Source: Parelaphostrongylus tenuis (lineage: Eukaryota; Nematoda; Chromadorea; Rhabditida; Metastrongylidae). Taken from it: DNA of 64,000 bases. The notes under the pieces were generated by a model, which saw only the letters and a program-made list of their open reading frames with translations, searched no databases and was not told the DNA's origin. The first letter of the stretch is position 1; each line of letters begins with the position of its first letter. A program made the translations under genes and the position numbers. Location: assembly GCA_019055375.1 (NCBI GenBank), contig JAHQIW010000319.1, positions 62,001 through 126,000 of the forward strand. The letters run 5' to 3'. This document shows positions 34,059 to 46,289 of this stretch, piece after piece.

Positions 34059-34234
34059 ACTTTTTATGTTCGTCAGGCATCAATGTTCCTCCCACGATGA
34101 CGGGATTCTTGTGAATTGGCTGTCAAGTAATTAACATAGAGCTCAAAACGCACCAAATATCAGCGCATACTTGAAGTAGGAGCATTCACGAGTTGCATTA
34201 CGTCTTTCTGTTAGATCGAATTCAAAATTTTCCA

Positions 34235-36895
34235 ATTTGACCATAAACATCGACTTGTTTGAGCAACTAACAACCCGTATCGGATGAATACGTTGAAACG
34301 ATGTGGTTCTATGCCGGCTATGACCACATTCGTTGCTTACGCATCAACATCAAGCTATGATGAAGACGAAGTCGAAGCGTTCTTTATGGAACTAAAAGAA
34401 TTGTTCAGAAAAGATCATAATTCTTCAAGGTCATCGTCGGAGATTACAGTGCAAAAATTTGAAGAAGAACGTCTGAAGATCGTCACATTAGGAGCTACGA
34501 ACTAGAATGGATTGAACAGGGTGAGGGGCTACCTGAGTTTATCATGACGACCAAACCATCCATGATAACTCACAAGTCCAAGAGCCTCACTCTCAGCGAT
34601 GGACGTGGAGAGGAAAGTACCATAACGAAATAGACCACATCTAGGGCAATCGAAGGTTTTGCCTGACCGATGTCGCTGTTGTTCCTAAATTCTACACGGG
34701 ATCAGACCATCGCCTCCTTTGCGCAACGTTCCCGTTTTTCGAGAAAAGGAGAGAAAGCCGCTAAATTCAAACAACGAAGTCCCAGAACTACTATAAACTG
34801 GGATGTATTCAAATCGTTTGTCGGCTCTTGGGAAGTTACCGTTGTCGACAATATAGACGAAGAATACGATCGGCTCGTTGAATATCTTCACGTTAGCGCT
34901 ATGAAAGCCGAGAGTCCTAACGTCACGAAGAGACTTTATCTCCGCAGACACTCAAGCTGATACGTCAACTTGGAATCGCACGAGCTACAGGCAACCGAAA
35001 CCTTAAGTCCGAGCTTGCGAAACGATGCAGAGAAGTGATAAAAGAAGACCTCAAAGACAGACGAGCAGCAGTTATGACAGAAGGTGCAGAAGCTGGGAAG
35101 AGCATTCGCAAAGTCCAGCGAGGCTTCGCCAATTATACGACGAAGATGATTGCACTCGCGATACCCTGCCGGGACACTTACAACTTCTAGAAGGGCTATG
35201 GAGAAAATCAACTACCAGTACACTTGGATCTCTTCGCTAGCCATGTCCTCTTACCGTCATATTAACTGAAAAAGGATGGATATGTCGTTCCACCGGTCCT
35301 CCTTTCCGAAATCCCACATGCTCTATCGTCGGTGAAGAACATAGCAACACCCGGTTCAGACAGGATCGGAGCACAACACCTGAAGAACCGGCCGCCAGTT
35401 TTCATCAACACCTGGCTCGGCTCTTCACTCGCTACCTGTCAGAGTGCAAGGTTCTTACTTAGTGGAAAACCAGCAGGACCGTATTGTTGTTTAGAAGGGA
35501 AACCTTTACGACATAGGCAATTACCACCTAATCTGCTTGCTGTCTGTTGTCTACAAACTCTTTACTCGAGTCATCCTAAACAGGATTAACAGAACTCTGG
35601 ACGAAGGGCAGCCATTCGAACAAGTTGAGTTCCGAAAACGATTTAGTACCATAGACCACATCCACACGATTACAATACTCATTGAAGTTTTACGAGAGTC
35701 TAAACAACCACTCTGTCTTACTTTCATCGATTTGAAGAAAGCTTTTGACTTAGTGGAAACAGAAGCGGTTAGTCAGAGGCTCTAGATAACCAGAGCGTCC
35801 CTACTCGGTACATAATAATCCTTCGTGAGCTTTATAAAGATTTCGCGAGCAAAATATCTCCATTCTCCAACACTACATTGACGTTGACAATACGTTGACC
35901 ACAATACATTGACTACATTACATTGACAATGAACAATGCAATGACGTAAGCAGAGAGGTTCGACAAGGCTATACAAATTCGCCAACAATTCACTGCCACC
36001 CTACAAAACGTCATGCGAACATTAGAATGGGACGATATGGGAGTGAAAGTTGACGGTCAATAATTAAACCATCTTCGCTTTGCTGACGACATCGTTCTCA
36101 TAACACCAAACATCAGTCAAGCGGAACGAATGTTGACCGATTTCGATAACACCTGAGGAAAGATTGGTCTTCAACTAAATCTAACTAAAACGATGTTCAT
36201 GAGGAACGGATGGATTCGAATGCCCCATTTACGCTCAAAGGAACGACAACCTCCGAATGCTCCAAATGCGTCTAACTGAGTCGTGAAATCAACATGATGA
36301 AAGACCTAGCTCCAGAGTTGAAGGAGGAAACGAGCGGCTTGGGGAATGTTTAAGAGCATAGAAAATGTAGTGAAGAGGACAAAGAACATCCGACGTCGTG
36401 CCCACCTTTTCTACTCGCGATTATCACTGCCCTAACGTATGCGGCAGAAACCTGGTCGGCGTAAGCAGGACAAAAGATCACTTGGCGTTATTGAATGCGC
36501 AGGCGAAAGGCCGATGTTAGGAGAACCCGTATCTCGCAAATGGAGAAAGAATCCGAAGTTCCGACCTACGTTAACGATCGAAGATCAGAGACGCCGTTCT
36601 ACACGCCAGGATATCGAAAATAAGTTGGGCCGGACACGTGATGCGCTTCAACAAAAACCGATGAGCGAGAGCTGTTGCCCGACTGGATTCCTCGGGACAT
36701 CAAGCGCTCTACAGGAAGACCACCGGCCCGTCGGTCCGATCTCTTCACGAAAGCCATAGAAGAAAGATATGATGCTCAGCAATTCCCTAGAGCAAGCAGG
36801 ACTCACTGGGCTACTTTTGCACGCGATAGGGAAAAATGGAAGAGTTGCTGATACCCGCTCGAGTCATTCGACGATCAATGGGATAACAGGTGATA
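34235..36895 (+). mobile_element. RTE-like LINE, copy C, 5'-truncated with intact 3' end
   Basis: It enters in the endonuclease (NIDLFEQLTTRIG at about 34242-34289), then FVAYASTSSYDEDEVEAF. The reverse transcriptase follows: SVVYKLFTRVILNRI near 35543, TFIDLKKAFDL near 35722, and FADD with IVLIT near 36080. The C-terminal region after the ISWAGHVMR-like motif (near 36620) continues through a HWATFARDREKW-like segment near 36815 to a stop around 36890. Multiple frameshifts and stops disable it. It is about 2.65 kb long and of the same family as copies A, B and D. Unlike those it keeps the full 3' end. Confidence 0.85.
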
Positions 36896-37341
36896 CATGC
36901 AGAATATTTATTAATACTTCTTGCGTTGTACTTGCGTGTATGCCGCTTATGATAACCAACATACCACCGCGCAGTAAAGTATCTGAATTAGTTATTTATT
37001 ATTATTTTTTATTCTGCATGGTCCGCCACTACTTAATCTGTACGGAACCCAAAACTTCTTGCATTCGAGTCGTTTACTCCTATTTAACAGCCTCAAAGTT
37101 CTTATAGCACTTTTGCGCCTGCTCATTTTTTAGTTCTTCATTTGCAAATTAAATTGAGACGTCCATTACTTTCCTAATTAGCGAAGACATAATTGCTCGG
37201 TCGTGCACTTCGTTGAGTCATAGAACTTTTCTCGATACTACTTCCAACACTAAGTGCTGTACGGTTACCTATATCTATCCTCTCCTAATCATCAAATTAG
37301 TCGTGTAAGACCATGCAATCAACTATGATTGAGATCTTGGT

Positions 37342-37353
37342 GATTTCAATATA
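37342..37353 (+). repeat. Target-site duplication, left (GATTTCAATATA)
   Basis: Twelve bases identical to 37494-37505. Confidence 0.75.
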
Positions 37354-37493
37354 ATTCCAAAAAAAAGGAATGTTTTTAGCCTGAACGAGGTAGGTACGCC
37401 AGGGCCATACACCGGTGTTCGGAGGTTTCAGCCTCCTCGTCAGTGACCCCCGCCCCACATTAAGCCCTGCATTGTAGCAAGGAGGGGTTTATG
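37354..37493 (-). mobile_element. 140-bp retro-element with hammerhead-like fold and 12-bp target-site duplication
   Basis: The insert lies between two exact copies of GATTTCAATATA. On the minus strand its centre reads GGGGUCA, CUGACGA, GGAGG-CUGAAA-CCUCC, GAA, CACCGGUG, UA, UGGCCC. That is a hammerhead core (CUGACGA), a 5-bp stem II, GAA, a self-complementary stem III and a 6-bp stem I (GGGUCA with UGGCCC, one G-U). One base at the stem III base is off the canonical A-U closing pair. There is no coding capacity. The minus-strand 3' end has CATTCC followed by a T run and GG. Confidence 0.6.
37385..37450 (-). ncRNA. Hammerhead-ribozyme-like fold in the 140-bp element
   Basis: The pairing is given in the element entry. 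Stem II (GGAGG/CCUCC) is perfect and the variable core position 7 is C. Stem III has no room for a loop within one molecule, as in minimal hammerheads thought to act as dimers. Self-cleavage is inferred, not shown. Confidence 0.45.
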
Positions 37494-37505
37494 GATTTCA
37501 ATATA
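37494..37505 (+). repeat. Target-site duplication, right (GATTTCAATATA)
   Basis: Exact match to 37342-37353. Confidence 0.75.
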
Positions 37506-38220
37506 GTCTAATGCTATGTTTTGAGCCTTTCAGAAATTTGGTATAGCATCTGTAGCCTTTCAGAGGTCTAATGGATTATTATTGTCTAAATTGAATCATC
37601 TTCGGCGCCGGTACCATTGGCTGGAGGGGTATGTTAAGAGGTATGGTGAACTGATGAAGCTTGAGAGAACGCCGAAACGTATGTCTATTATTAAAGATGT
37701 CATGCCAAACTCTGAAAGACTTGAAACATTCTATCAGATTATTAATGTGGGAATCATTCAGTTGCTTTGTTGTGATGTTGCTTCGTTCCCAATACACTTC
37801 GCCGGTATGCTGGCCACGAATAGCGTTGTTGATCTACGTTTAGAGTTATTGTGAGCAAGTTCGACCCTCACGGTTCCGCACAACTCAATCGGTGTGTTCT
37901 TTTGTTCAGATGATATCTTACGATTGCATGACGATAGTTTAGCACTCGGAGTGGATTCCCTTTCGCTGAAATTATTCGAAGATTGAGATCCGCTAAATGA
38001 ATTTGTCGATATGCTTAGGAGAAAAATACAATTTATTGTGGCCATTGTGTCGATACCCTCGCATTTTTGAAAATTGAAATGATTCGAGTCGATTGCGTCC
38101 AAGCCACTCATTTTTGCTATGTTGGTCTTGATAGGTAGCATCGGATAGGTAATATCTCACGAGAACAGGCATATCTCACGAGGTATCCTTTTCTTCAAAG
38201 CTCACAAGAGTTCGGTTTAT
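37506..38220. other. Unassigned sequence with overlapping short ORFs
   Basis: ORFs of 60-127 codons overlap on both strands near 37579-38141. None shows a domain and no splice structure supports any of them. Confidence 0.35.
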
Positions 38221-38224
38221 GTCC

Positions 38225-38275
38225 TTCAAGATCGATGACTGACGTTTCACTTTGCCATCTTCAAATCCGTTTTTT
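38225..38275 (-). mobile_element. Solo PLE terminus with decayed hammerhead-like motif
   Basis: The minus strand reads TTTGAAGATGGCAAAGTG followed by AAACGTCAGTC, matching the terminal motif order (core, stem II, GAAAC, GTC). No other PLE sequence was recognised beside it. Confidence 0.4.
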
Positions 38276-38289
38276 TTTTGGATGAGACT

Positions 38290-39985
38290 ACTTGTGCCTG
38301 TCAAAACAAAAAAAGACCAAAAAAATTTATCTTATCTTAACTAATGAACTTTATTGGTAGATTGCTAGTAATTTTATAGCTTGTCGACTGCATGGATGTG
38401 AACGTTCTCTAACGCGATTATAACTGTCACAATTCATTGTCATTTGAAACCTGTATACTGTGGAAAAATCCAATTCATAGTCTTCGCGCCTCGCCTGATG
38501 CGTAATGGAATCGCAGGCTTTTGATTGACACATAAACAACCCTATTATTAATTTTGTGATATCCCATCCTCTTCATGAACTATTTCACAGCGGAATGCAC
38601 ATTTGGAGGCTTCCCATGACATCAAATCCTTCTTTTTATTCTCTTATGGTTGTATTTTGTTGACAATGTTTCTTGCTACACGGTTTTCCCGTCGTCATCT
38701 CTGTTTAATTACGGTGGATAAAATTTCCCTACTGTTCGCTAGAGGATCTGATTTATGTACTGGCGCGTTTTCCGTTTCGTAAAATCCTAACTAGTAGATA
38801 TCGTGTCTGGTGATTGCCAGAAATTCCACGAAGCCTGACCTTGGCCCCCTAGTATCAGCAAAAAATGAAGTTATAGTGAATTTCTTGCTTATTTTCAGCA
38901 TTTGTAACACGACACTTTTACTTATTGTAGTTACAGCATCATGTCATTTTAGTACCTGTTTTCATATGTCGCTCATCAAAATTCAGCTACACGAGGAATT
39001 CCGATTAGTTCATCTTTTTTCTTTATCTGCAACACCTAATTGATCCGTCTTTACAGTTTTTTTTCCACTGTACTCAAATCATGGTTACATTTTCCTCATA
39101 GATATTTTAGCAATGAATCTATTTTATTTGCTCGATATAGTCAAAAAGTAATATAAAATACATTTTTGACAAGTCTTACATGCTAACGATTGAGATGTCA
39201 AATCAGCAATTTTGACAGATCTATCTTTTCAAATTCATATTCGGACGTATAAAGTGTATGAAACGACACGAAAAATTGATGAAATATGGAACCAGGGACG
39301 TATTACTTAGCGCAAAGTCCAAATTGTCCTGGAAAATTCCATCACGACGAATTCGACTTTGAAGTTGACGAATGTTGAGAACGTCTTTCTAATATCGGCA
39401 GAATGAGATGAAGTCTGTGCTAGAAGCAAATGCACGAATAGCAGCTAAACTTTTGGAAGAACTCTGCATAAGTATGGTGGCTGTTTTAGAACATTTTAGG
39501 CATATCTGAGACTCCCAAAGGCTTGTCTCATTCATTTTGCTTTACTTTTCCAAGGTCGATTGGAATGCTCAGATCTTCGTCATAACATTATGTTGTTTGA
39601 ATTACTTGGATGCCGACGTGGATACTTAAGTGATCCTTCTGCACTAGTAGTGCGAGCCCCATCATGACTTCCATTGGACTCTCTTGCACAGTTGTCGTCC
39701 ATGGTGGCAGTTTGTTTTCGAACATGGTGAGATATACAAGACACATTCCGTAGTACTAATGCCGTTGACGTTAGCTACCGTATCGTTGTTTGGGTGAGTT
39801 ATCGTCCAAAAAGGAGCTTACATTCTACCAAAGTCCACTCTCCTGTTCCATTCATCCACTTGTCATTTGTTCTTCTTTTGTTATTGGTCATCTGTTTCGA
39901 TAAACCCAGATCGTTGAGATGGGATAGTTTTCGAAGACGTGAGTGCGCGCAGATCTGCCAAGCACTGCGAGTTCCAATAAAATTA
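38290..39985. other. Unassigned AT-rich sequence
   Basis: No recognisable element. The hydrophobic 77-codon ORF at 38810-39043 has no other support. Confidence 0.35.
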
Positions 39986-39989
39986 CAAG

Positions 39990-40780
39990 AATTCTTAAGT
40001 ACCGTGTAGGTGCTCTACTGTGTTTAATAAAGCTCCTTCATGCTGTTTTCTATGTTTATTGATCTTCCAAGGTACGTACGAAGTTGTCTTCTGAACAAAT
40101 AACCATCCAGTCCAGATCGATCACCTTCGAACCATGAAGTGTTCATAGACTGGGTCTTCGTCCTATTTATGCATGGTCCAATTTCTTCCACATTATGTTG
40201 AGTTCACTTGAGTATCGTCTCTAGTTCACTGATGCTTTTCGAAGAGATGACGATGTCATTAGTGAAACTAAGGTTGATATGAATTTTCCATCAATGCGTA
40301 TGTCACTCTCAAACAATTAAGCAACTCCATTATCCACTGAAGTACAACAATGAACAGTTTTGGCAATATTGTATTACCTTGTCGAACTCCTTTTCCTATG
40401 GGCATGAAAAAGGGTGAGTGAAAAGCTGTTTTTCGTGGTGTAACCGCAATAACAGTCTGATGGGCCTCTTATGTTGGGCGGATACACTCCTAGACCACCG
40501 AACGCTGATAGGACTGCACTGGTGTCAATGATCGGACGTTTTTTCATAATTTACAAAAGTTAGAATAGAGGTTGCTGGTATTCCTGACAAGCTCCAATGA
40601 CCCGTGACACGGTTTGGACGTGGTCTGTTCAGTGAAACCTCTGAAGGAATCCTGCTTGCTTAAATGGTTGTGCCTTATTCACGATCTTTTAAATGAGTAG
40701 AAAGATAAATTTTGTGGATCGATTGTAGACTACATTCAACAACCATATTTGAGAATAGTTGCAAAGATTCCTTCGGTCAA
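39990..40780 (-). mobile_element. LINE reverse-transcriptase relic, second RTE-like family
   Basis: The minus strand, read from about 40760 downward, gives AQPFKQAGF and TDHVQTVSR, then SRVIGACQEYQQPLF. It continues with PIGKGVRQGN near 40390, a decayed FxNDIVI catalytic region near 40270, and YLGRSINIENSMKEL near 40060. The motifs are LINE-type, but wording such as GACQEYQQPLF differs from copies A-D and matches the relic at 56.3-57.4 kb. Stops and frameshifts are frequent. Confidence 0.65.
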
Positions 40781-40789
40781 CTTTCTTAG

Positions 40790-43440
40790 GTTAAGCAACT
40801 CTCTTCAACGTCCTTCATTGGTTTAGGATTTATAAAATAAAGTTATGACACTAAATGCTGGAGCTATGATATGCTCTCTATTACATCTCAAAGTTCAGAG
40901 GATGGAAACCGGCCGATTTTTTCTCTAGCGGGGATTTTAGAGCTCTAGACGAAATTCGTGGAACAAAAAAAAATTTATATGACTTTTCCGATATGATTTC
41001 CATATCATGGATAACGGTGATCCCATCTTAGCCCATCAGTACGGATAGTGAACATAACAGTGGCAAAGATCTCGACAGCATTTTGCCTACCTAGATTGTC
41101 TTTAAACTACTTCCAACAACTTTTTGCCTGTACTGATGTAGATTTCCCTGCAAAGATCGTTTAATTAAGTGTGCAGCGGTGGAATCAACTTTCAGTTTCC
41201 TCCCTTTTTGCGGCAACTCCTTGGTGGTAATGAAGATGCGATTGAACTTCTTGTTCAGGAAACTTGTGCTAGCTCGGCAAAAATTATAAGCCCATCGTCA
41301 AACAGCTTGCAATCTTCGGTTAAGAGTTCCTTTATCTGCTAGGAATATGCGCAAAGGATTTTATTAAGAAAAATCCACATCGCATACAAGTTTTGTTTTT
41401 ATTGGACATCACAGCCCTTCTTTTACAGCTCATGGCTGTATGAAATCTTCTCACGTAAAAGGCGGAGATCAAGCCCCGCACAGAACTATTTTCATTAGAT
41501 CACGAAAACCATCAACTACAATGCTGATCCATACGTCTTTAGATTCCAAAAAATTATTCTGTTCCTGACTGCTCAAAGAAAGCAATGATTATCGTCATTC
41601 TGGCGGTGACGTGAATATTTCTAACATCATTTCCTTGCTGTCGGAAGATTGATGAATTGCTTCAGCGAGAACGTCATGCAGTAAAGTGTCTTCACGGTAC
41701 ATCTATTGGTGGCGTACTGGATATTTTGTCGAACATCATCAGGTTCCCGATGAGTGAACTTCCGCTGCCAGCTATGATATTTTTCCACATACAAATTGCT
41801 AATCTGTATCTTGCATATATTGATATCCTAACACTATAAGTAAAGCTGAGACTTTGATAACTATTTCTTCATCTCTCTATACGATTCTCAATAAGAACTC
41901 TTCAGGGTGAGAATAATTTCGGTTAATTACTGTATGTTAAGGATTTGAAAATGAGAAAAATCAGATGCAAAAAGTTTTGCTATTGCTTTGTGTAGATTAC
42001 TATCAGGTTATGTTTCCGATAATTCACATCAACTGAGCGAAAACGAATAAATAACATTCATTTACGTCAACTTATGGGCACTGGTGCAAGTGCTAGCTTT
42101 CTGCAACGCGCTCACGTAGAATATATCCAGAAATATTACGAATAAGGCAGTGAAGATAGGAAATTCAATAATACGCATATGTCACTACTACCTTTACAGG
42201 CTCTGAAAATCGCGAACCCCGTGAGAGAAGATACGCATATGGCTCAAATTCGACCTCTCATGGAAAAAACCTCTTGCGATCCATAAAAGATGATGATTGT
42301 CTGTGGTGAAAGGCTGCGATGTCGTACGATGACTGTCACAGGATTACAAAAAGAATTTTCAGATCATCAGTCAATGCAATTCATAAAGAAGAACAGAAAT
42401 TTTCAACCGGTGGTTAAACCGTTCGGTATGGTCCTTTTTCTCCTCTTTCTTAGACTTTTATAGCTTTTTCATAGCTCAAATGTTCACGATTACAATACAG
42501 CATCTGTTATTTGAAAGCCTTCTTAGAGCGCGGTGACGGTGAGAAGAAGATTACTTTTCACTTTCATTTTTTTTTTGCTCGGCCAAGATTTGTGGATGGT
42601 TCAGCAGAGTTTTAGTCCTTATTCGAAGCTTGGACACGGTGATTCTAACGCTGAATTTGGTTTTTGACACGAGGGGCGATGAAATATCACGATTCGCACT
42701 TTGGAAAATAAGTTCTTTTTCTGCAAACCCAAACCAATCGTGGTTTTCTACATAAGTTTCTCATAGTGAGAACATCTAGTAAGCAATTACTTGGGTTCAT
42801 TGAGAATTTGGTGGATATAATTCAAATAGTGATATTAATATGCAAGTAATATCATTAATGACTTCTTTCTTAGTTTTATGTCCTGAAGGACCGCCTACCT
42901 TAGTTGACACCATTGCAGTAATGACCTTGATACATTTAGTAGTAGCAAAACCATCTGTAATATCGTCTAGGTACTGTTGTTGTTGAGGTGATATAACTTA
43001 TCAGTATTTGTAGGCGAATAAACTGCGAAATTTGTTAGAATGTTTCACAGCTTGATAGGGAATTTCAAATTTTTTTTTTTAGTCACTGATTAGAATCATG
43101 TTCTGTACTTTGTTTGTTTTTTTTAAATCTTTCTATTTCTCATCTGCATAAGAAATTTTTCTTCAATGCTTCCGCGACAACGTCCAGAATTCGAATTAGT
43201 GGTACGTAATAGAGAGGTTCTTTCTAGAAATATCATTTTGTCTTTCTGGAAAGTGTATTTAGAACCACTAGATAATCATCAGGTCTCGAGCGGACTTATT
43301 TTTTCATTTTTTATTATTAAACTGAAGTTGGAGAAATTTTTATTCATTCACTAATTTACTGTCACTATTTCGTGACAAGCTGTACTAGTCAATGTCAAAG
43401 CTTTAGCTCTTCATGAGCAAGTTTTATGACTACGTTAAGA
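40790..43440. other. Unassigned AT-rich sequence
   Basis: About 2.6 kb without a recognised element. The 5' remainder of the LINE relic may extend into 40.8-41.2 kb, but I cannot read it. Confidence 0.35.
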
Positions 43441-43449
43441 GTATTTCAC

Positions 43450-44180
43450 CTGCATCACTTGTCGTCCTCTTGATCGTCGCGTGATTTGAGTGAACAGCAG
43501 TAAAACTTTCATTCTTTCTTGTCACTTCCAAAGTAGTGCAGTGAATCCTACTCGATCTAGATGATTTGTTGAGCATCGTATCATTCTTGTATGCTTATAA
43601 TGAGTGAAGCAGGCCACTGTCTTCCCGTTGTTCGCTTATAATGACTTGCCGACATGTTGAGGAATCCAGTCCAACAGCTCTTATCCATAGATAGCCTTTG
43701 AAACGCGTTACGCATCCGATCTATGTTCCCTCGGTAGCGTGGCGTTTCTTTCGTCCTTGACTATTCCTTGATTGACCTTGAAGGGCATCCTTGAATGCTT
43801 GATCATTGCCATCGGCCAGAACTTAGGATCTATTTCCTCATTTGCGAAATACGCGGTCTCCTAACATCGCTCTTTCGACCGCCAAGTAAATCTTTCATTC
43901 TGGTAGAGTAGTGACCAAGTTTCTAGAGTATATGTTAAGGCAGAGATGACTGTTGAGTCGAAACAGGTGGGTGCGAAGTCGGATGTTCTTTGTCCTCTTC
44001 TCTACATCCTCGATGCTGTTGAACGTTCCCCAAGTCGCTCGCCTCCTCCCACTCAACTTTGGAGCCAAATCGTATATCATACTGACTTTCCGACCTAGAC
44101 AGACGTAGCTGGATAGTCTGAAGATTTTCATCACTTTAATCGTGATTAGAGCATCCAAAGTCAACACATTCCTCATGAAC
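43450..44180 (-). mobile_element. RTE-like LINE, copy D, C-terminal fragment
   Basis: On the minus strand from 44180: SSYVCLGRKVSMIYDLAPKL, RRRATWGTFNSIEDVEKRTK, IRLRTHLF, an AVERAMLG segment near 43850, a degenerate RFKGYLWIRAV near 43700, and a decayed copy of the same 3' end as copy C near 43460-43560. It contains only the post-catalytic part of the protein. Confidence 0.7.
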
Positions 44181-44726
44181 GTTATCTACTGTGCGAGATT
44201 TAGCAGAAAACAAATCTTAACATAATCTTGTTGAAGTCGGTCAACATATGTTACGTAATTGTATGTATAATTATCTTTGCCAAAATGTAACTCATAAAAA
44301 CCAACTGTTGTCGATAGCATTCTGGAGGCATATTTCATCACTAAGAGAATGAACGTGACCGAGTGTTCTATGTAAAAGGTATTCATTTTACAAAGTTTTT
44401 TTCATTCAAGAAGATAAGTTCGTCTATCAAAGCTTCTTGTTCTCTTGAACATTCAATTTCCATTATACACACGCACTGACTGTTGTCATTCATTGCCTAA
44501 CTGCTGCATAATGTAAGTCAGTCTGATTCTCGACGTTTAGGCATATCGACTGAGGTCCGTAATCTTTTGTTGTTGACATGTTCAGACTATTTCATCTAAC
44601 TGCCTGAACTGAATACACTTAGAGCCACTCTCGTCATCATAAGTTACACAGCATCGATCGCAGCTCAATATTGTTCATGAAATTCAAAAAACCGACTCTC
44701 ACTAAACCTTAGAATAGCAGATGTAC

Positions 44727-44929
44727 ATGAATCACGTTCTCAAGGAACACCTTCAGCGCTCCACGAGTCTCCTCGTAGATCAATCCAGAGATTCACTTCA
44801 CACCGCCACGGCGAGCCAAACGATGATCTCCAGCTTCGTGATGCCCTGGATGTTGTTCCTCAATACAATGCGATCACACTTTGCTTCTCCTTTTCCGAGT
44901 CCTTTGCCTCCTTTTCGACGACCAGACAT
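44727..44929 (-). pseudogene. Histone H4 pseudogene, truncated and frameshifted
   Basis: The minus strand starts with ATG at 44929-44927 and reads [17 protein letters not shown], then [11 protein letters not shown], which is the H4 N-terminal tail and first helix region with several substitutions. A small deletion after the RLA-type segment shifts the frame. The next frame gives RGGVK, a TGA where Arg is expected, then ISGLIYEETRGALKVF and LENVI. Similarity stops at about residue 68 of the usual 103. H4 is almost invariant, so this is certainly non-functional. It has no intron within the matched part, as expected for H4 genes. Confidence 0.85.
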
Positions 44930-44999
44930 GACGACGATCGAACAGTTGAGGCACTGAGATGTGAGAAAAAGTCGAAGAGTCGCAAGAATACTCCTCTAA

Positions 45000-46285
45000 G
45001 TGTGCAGGGCAGAAACGCATAACTGTGACTACGTTGAAGTGGTAGTTAATATCCTGGGGCATGAGTCAAAAACGTCGGCTCAAAAAACCCTCACGCTTTA
45101 GATAAATTACAAGAATCTTGAAATGAATCAAAGTAGAGAATATCTGTTATAGCGAATGATTTGGCACCTCATGTCAATATTCTTTTTTGCTTTGAATATG
45201 TTTTATTATTCACTCATATTATTATTCATGCTGTGTGACAGCACACCCAATACCTTATCCATATAAGTAATTAAACAAAACAACAATAGAATGACTGATT
45301 ACGTGATAATATAGTACGTCTGAGGTTTGAAAATGACGAAGTCGTGGAAGCGTCCGCCACTGGTTTCGAAGAAGATATGCCAACCTCGGGTAATCTTTCA
45401 AAAATTATAGGTTGTAGGATTATCCGCATAAATTCCAGGTCAATAGAGGATACTTCAAAATGGGATTATTCGTAGATTTGGATAGGTAAGCGCAAGTGTG
45501 GATATTCTCGATTATTCTTGACCTATATAGGACCACTGTAGTTCTTCGTTATATGTTCTGAAAATCGAGTACATGAAGTAGGAAAATTCAGTTCACACAG
45601 AATGAACTGTGCCTTGGAAAGAAATCTGTTTCTTATGAGATTGCTTCTTTTTCTAGATGTGGACAGATTGAGAACTACTCAAATGTTCCGTGGGAATCAA
45701 AAACTGTTTCCGCCCTGCATAGCTCTATTACGGCACTGCCTTTCTGCCCTATTCTGGCACTTTTATTCTACACTATTCTATTCCTTCTTCTTATACTAAG
45801 CACTATAAGAATAGCGTTACTACTCGAAAAAGAGCGCTGCTGCTGCTAGCTATTGAGCTCAACCCTACTGTTACGTTACCCCCATTTTCTCTTGGTTCTT
45901 TTTGAAGTTTCTCCTGGCTGATTTTGATGACATATTATATTCTTACGTAAGGGCCCCTTCTTCGCATCTAAAACAATACCGCAAAAAACGAATATTTCAT
46001 TGTGAGGCTACTGTGCCGTTCAAGAAGTAGTTTTATATAATATCTATGGAATGCTCCAAAATTCACACGTTTTATTGCCGCTTCGTTCTGAACTGAACTG
46101 AGATTTTTACTTCATGAAAGGTTGTCGCAGAAGATTTTCAAGCTTTCACAATACTCTAAAGCTAATCTGATATGATCCATAGCAGTCAATTTTTCAAAAT
46201 TCGAATCATTGAATAATTTTGCTTTTTGATATATGAATGACCATTCGAACTGGGAAACTCCGCAGAAAGTAGACAGTAAACAAGG
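45000..46285. other. Unassigned sequence; weak PLE-terminus-like motif at 45321-45358
   Basis: TTTGAAAATGACGAAGTCGT followed by GGAAGCGTC resembles the PLE terminal motif with a GAC/GUC stem II, but the match is weak. Nothing else is recognised. Confidence 0.25.
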
Positions 46286-46289
46286 GCTG

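Noticed and set aside
37579..38141. Overlapping ORFs of 60-127 codons on both strands
   Set aside because: Mutually antisense, no domains, no splice support.
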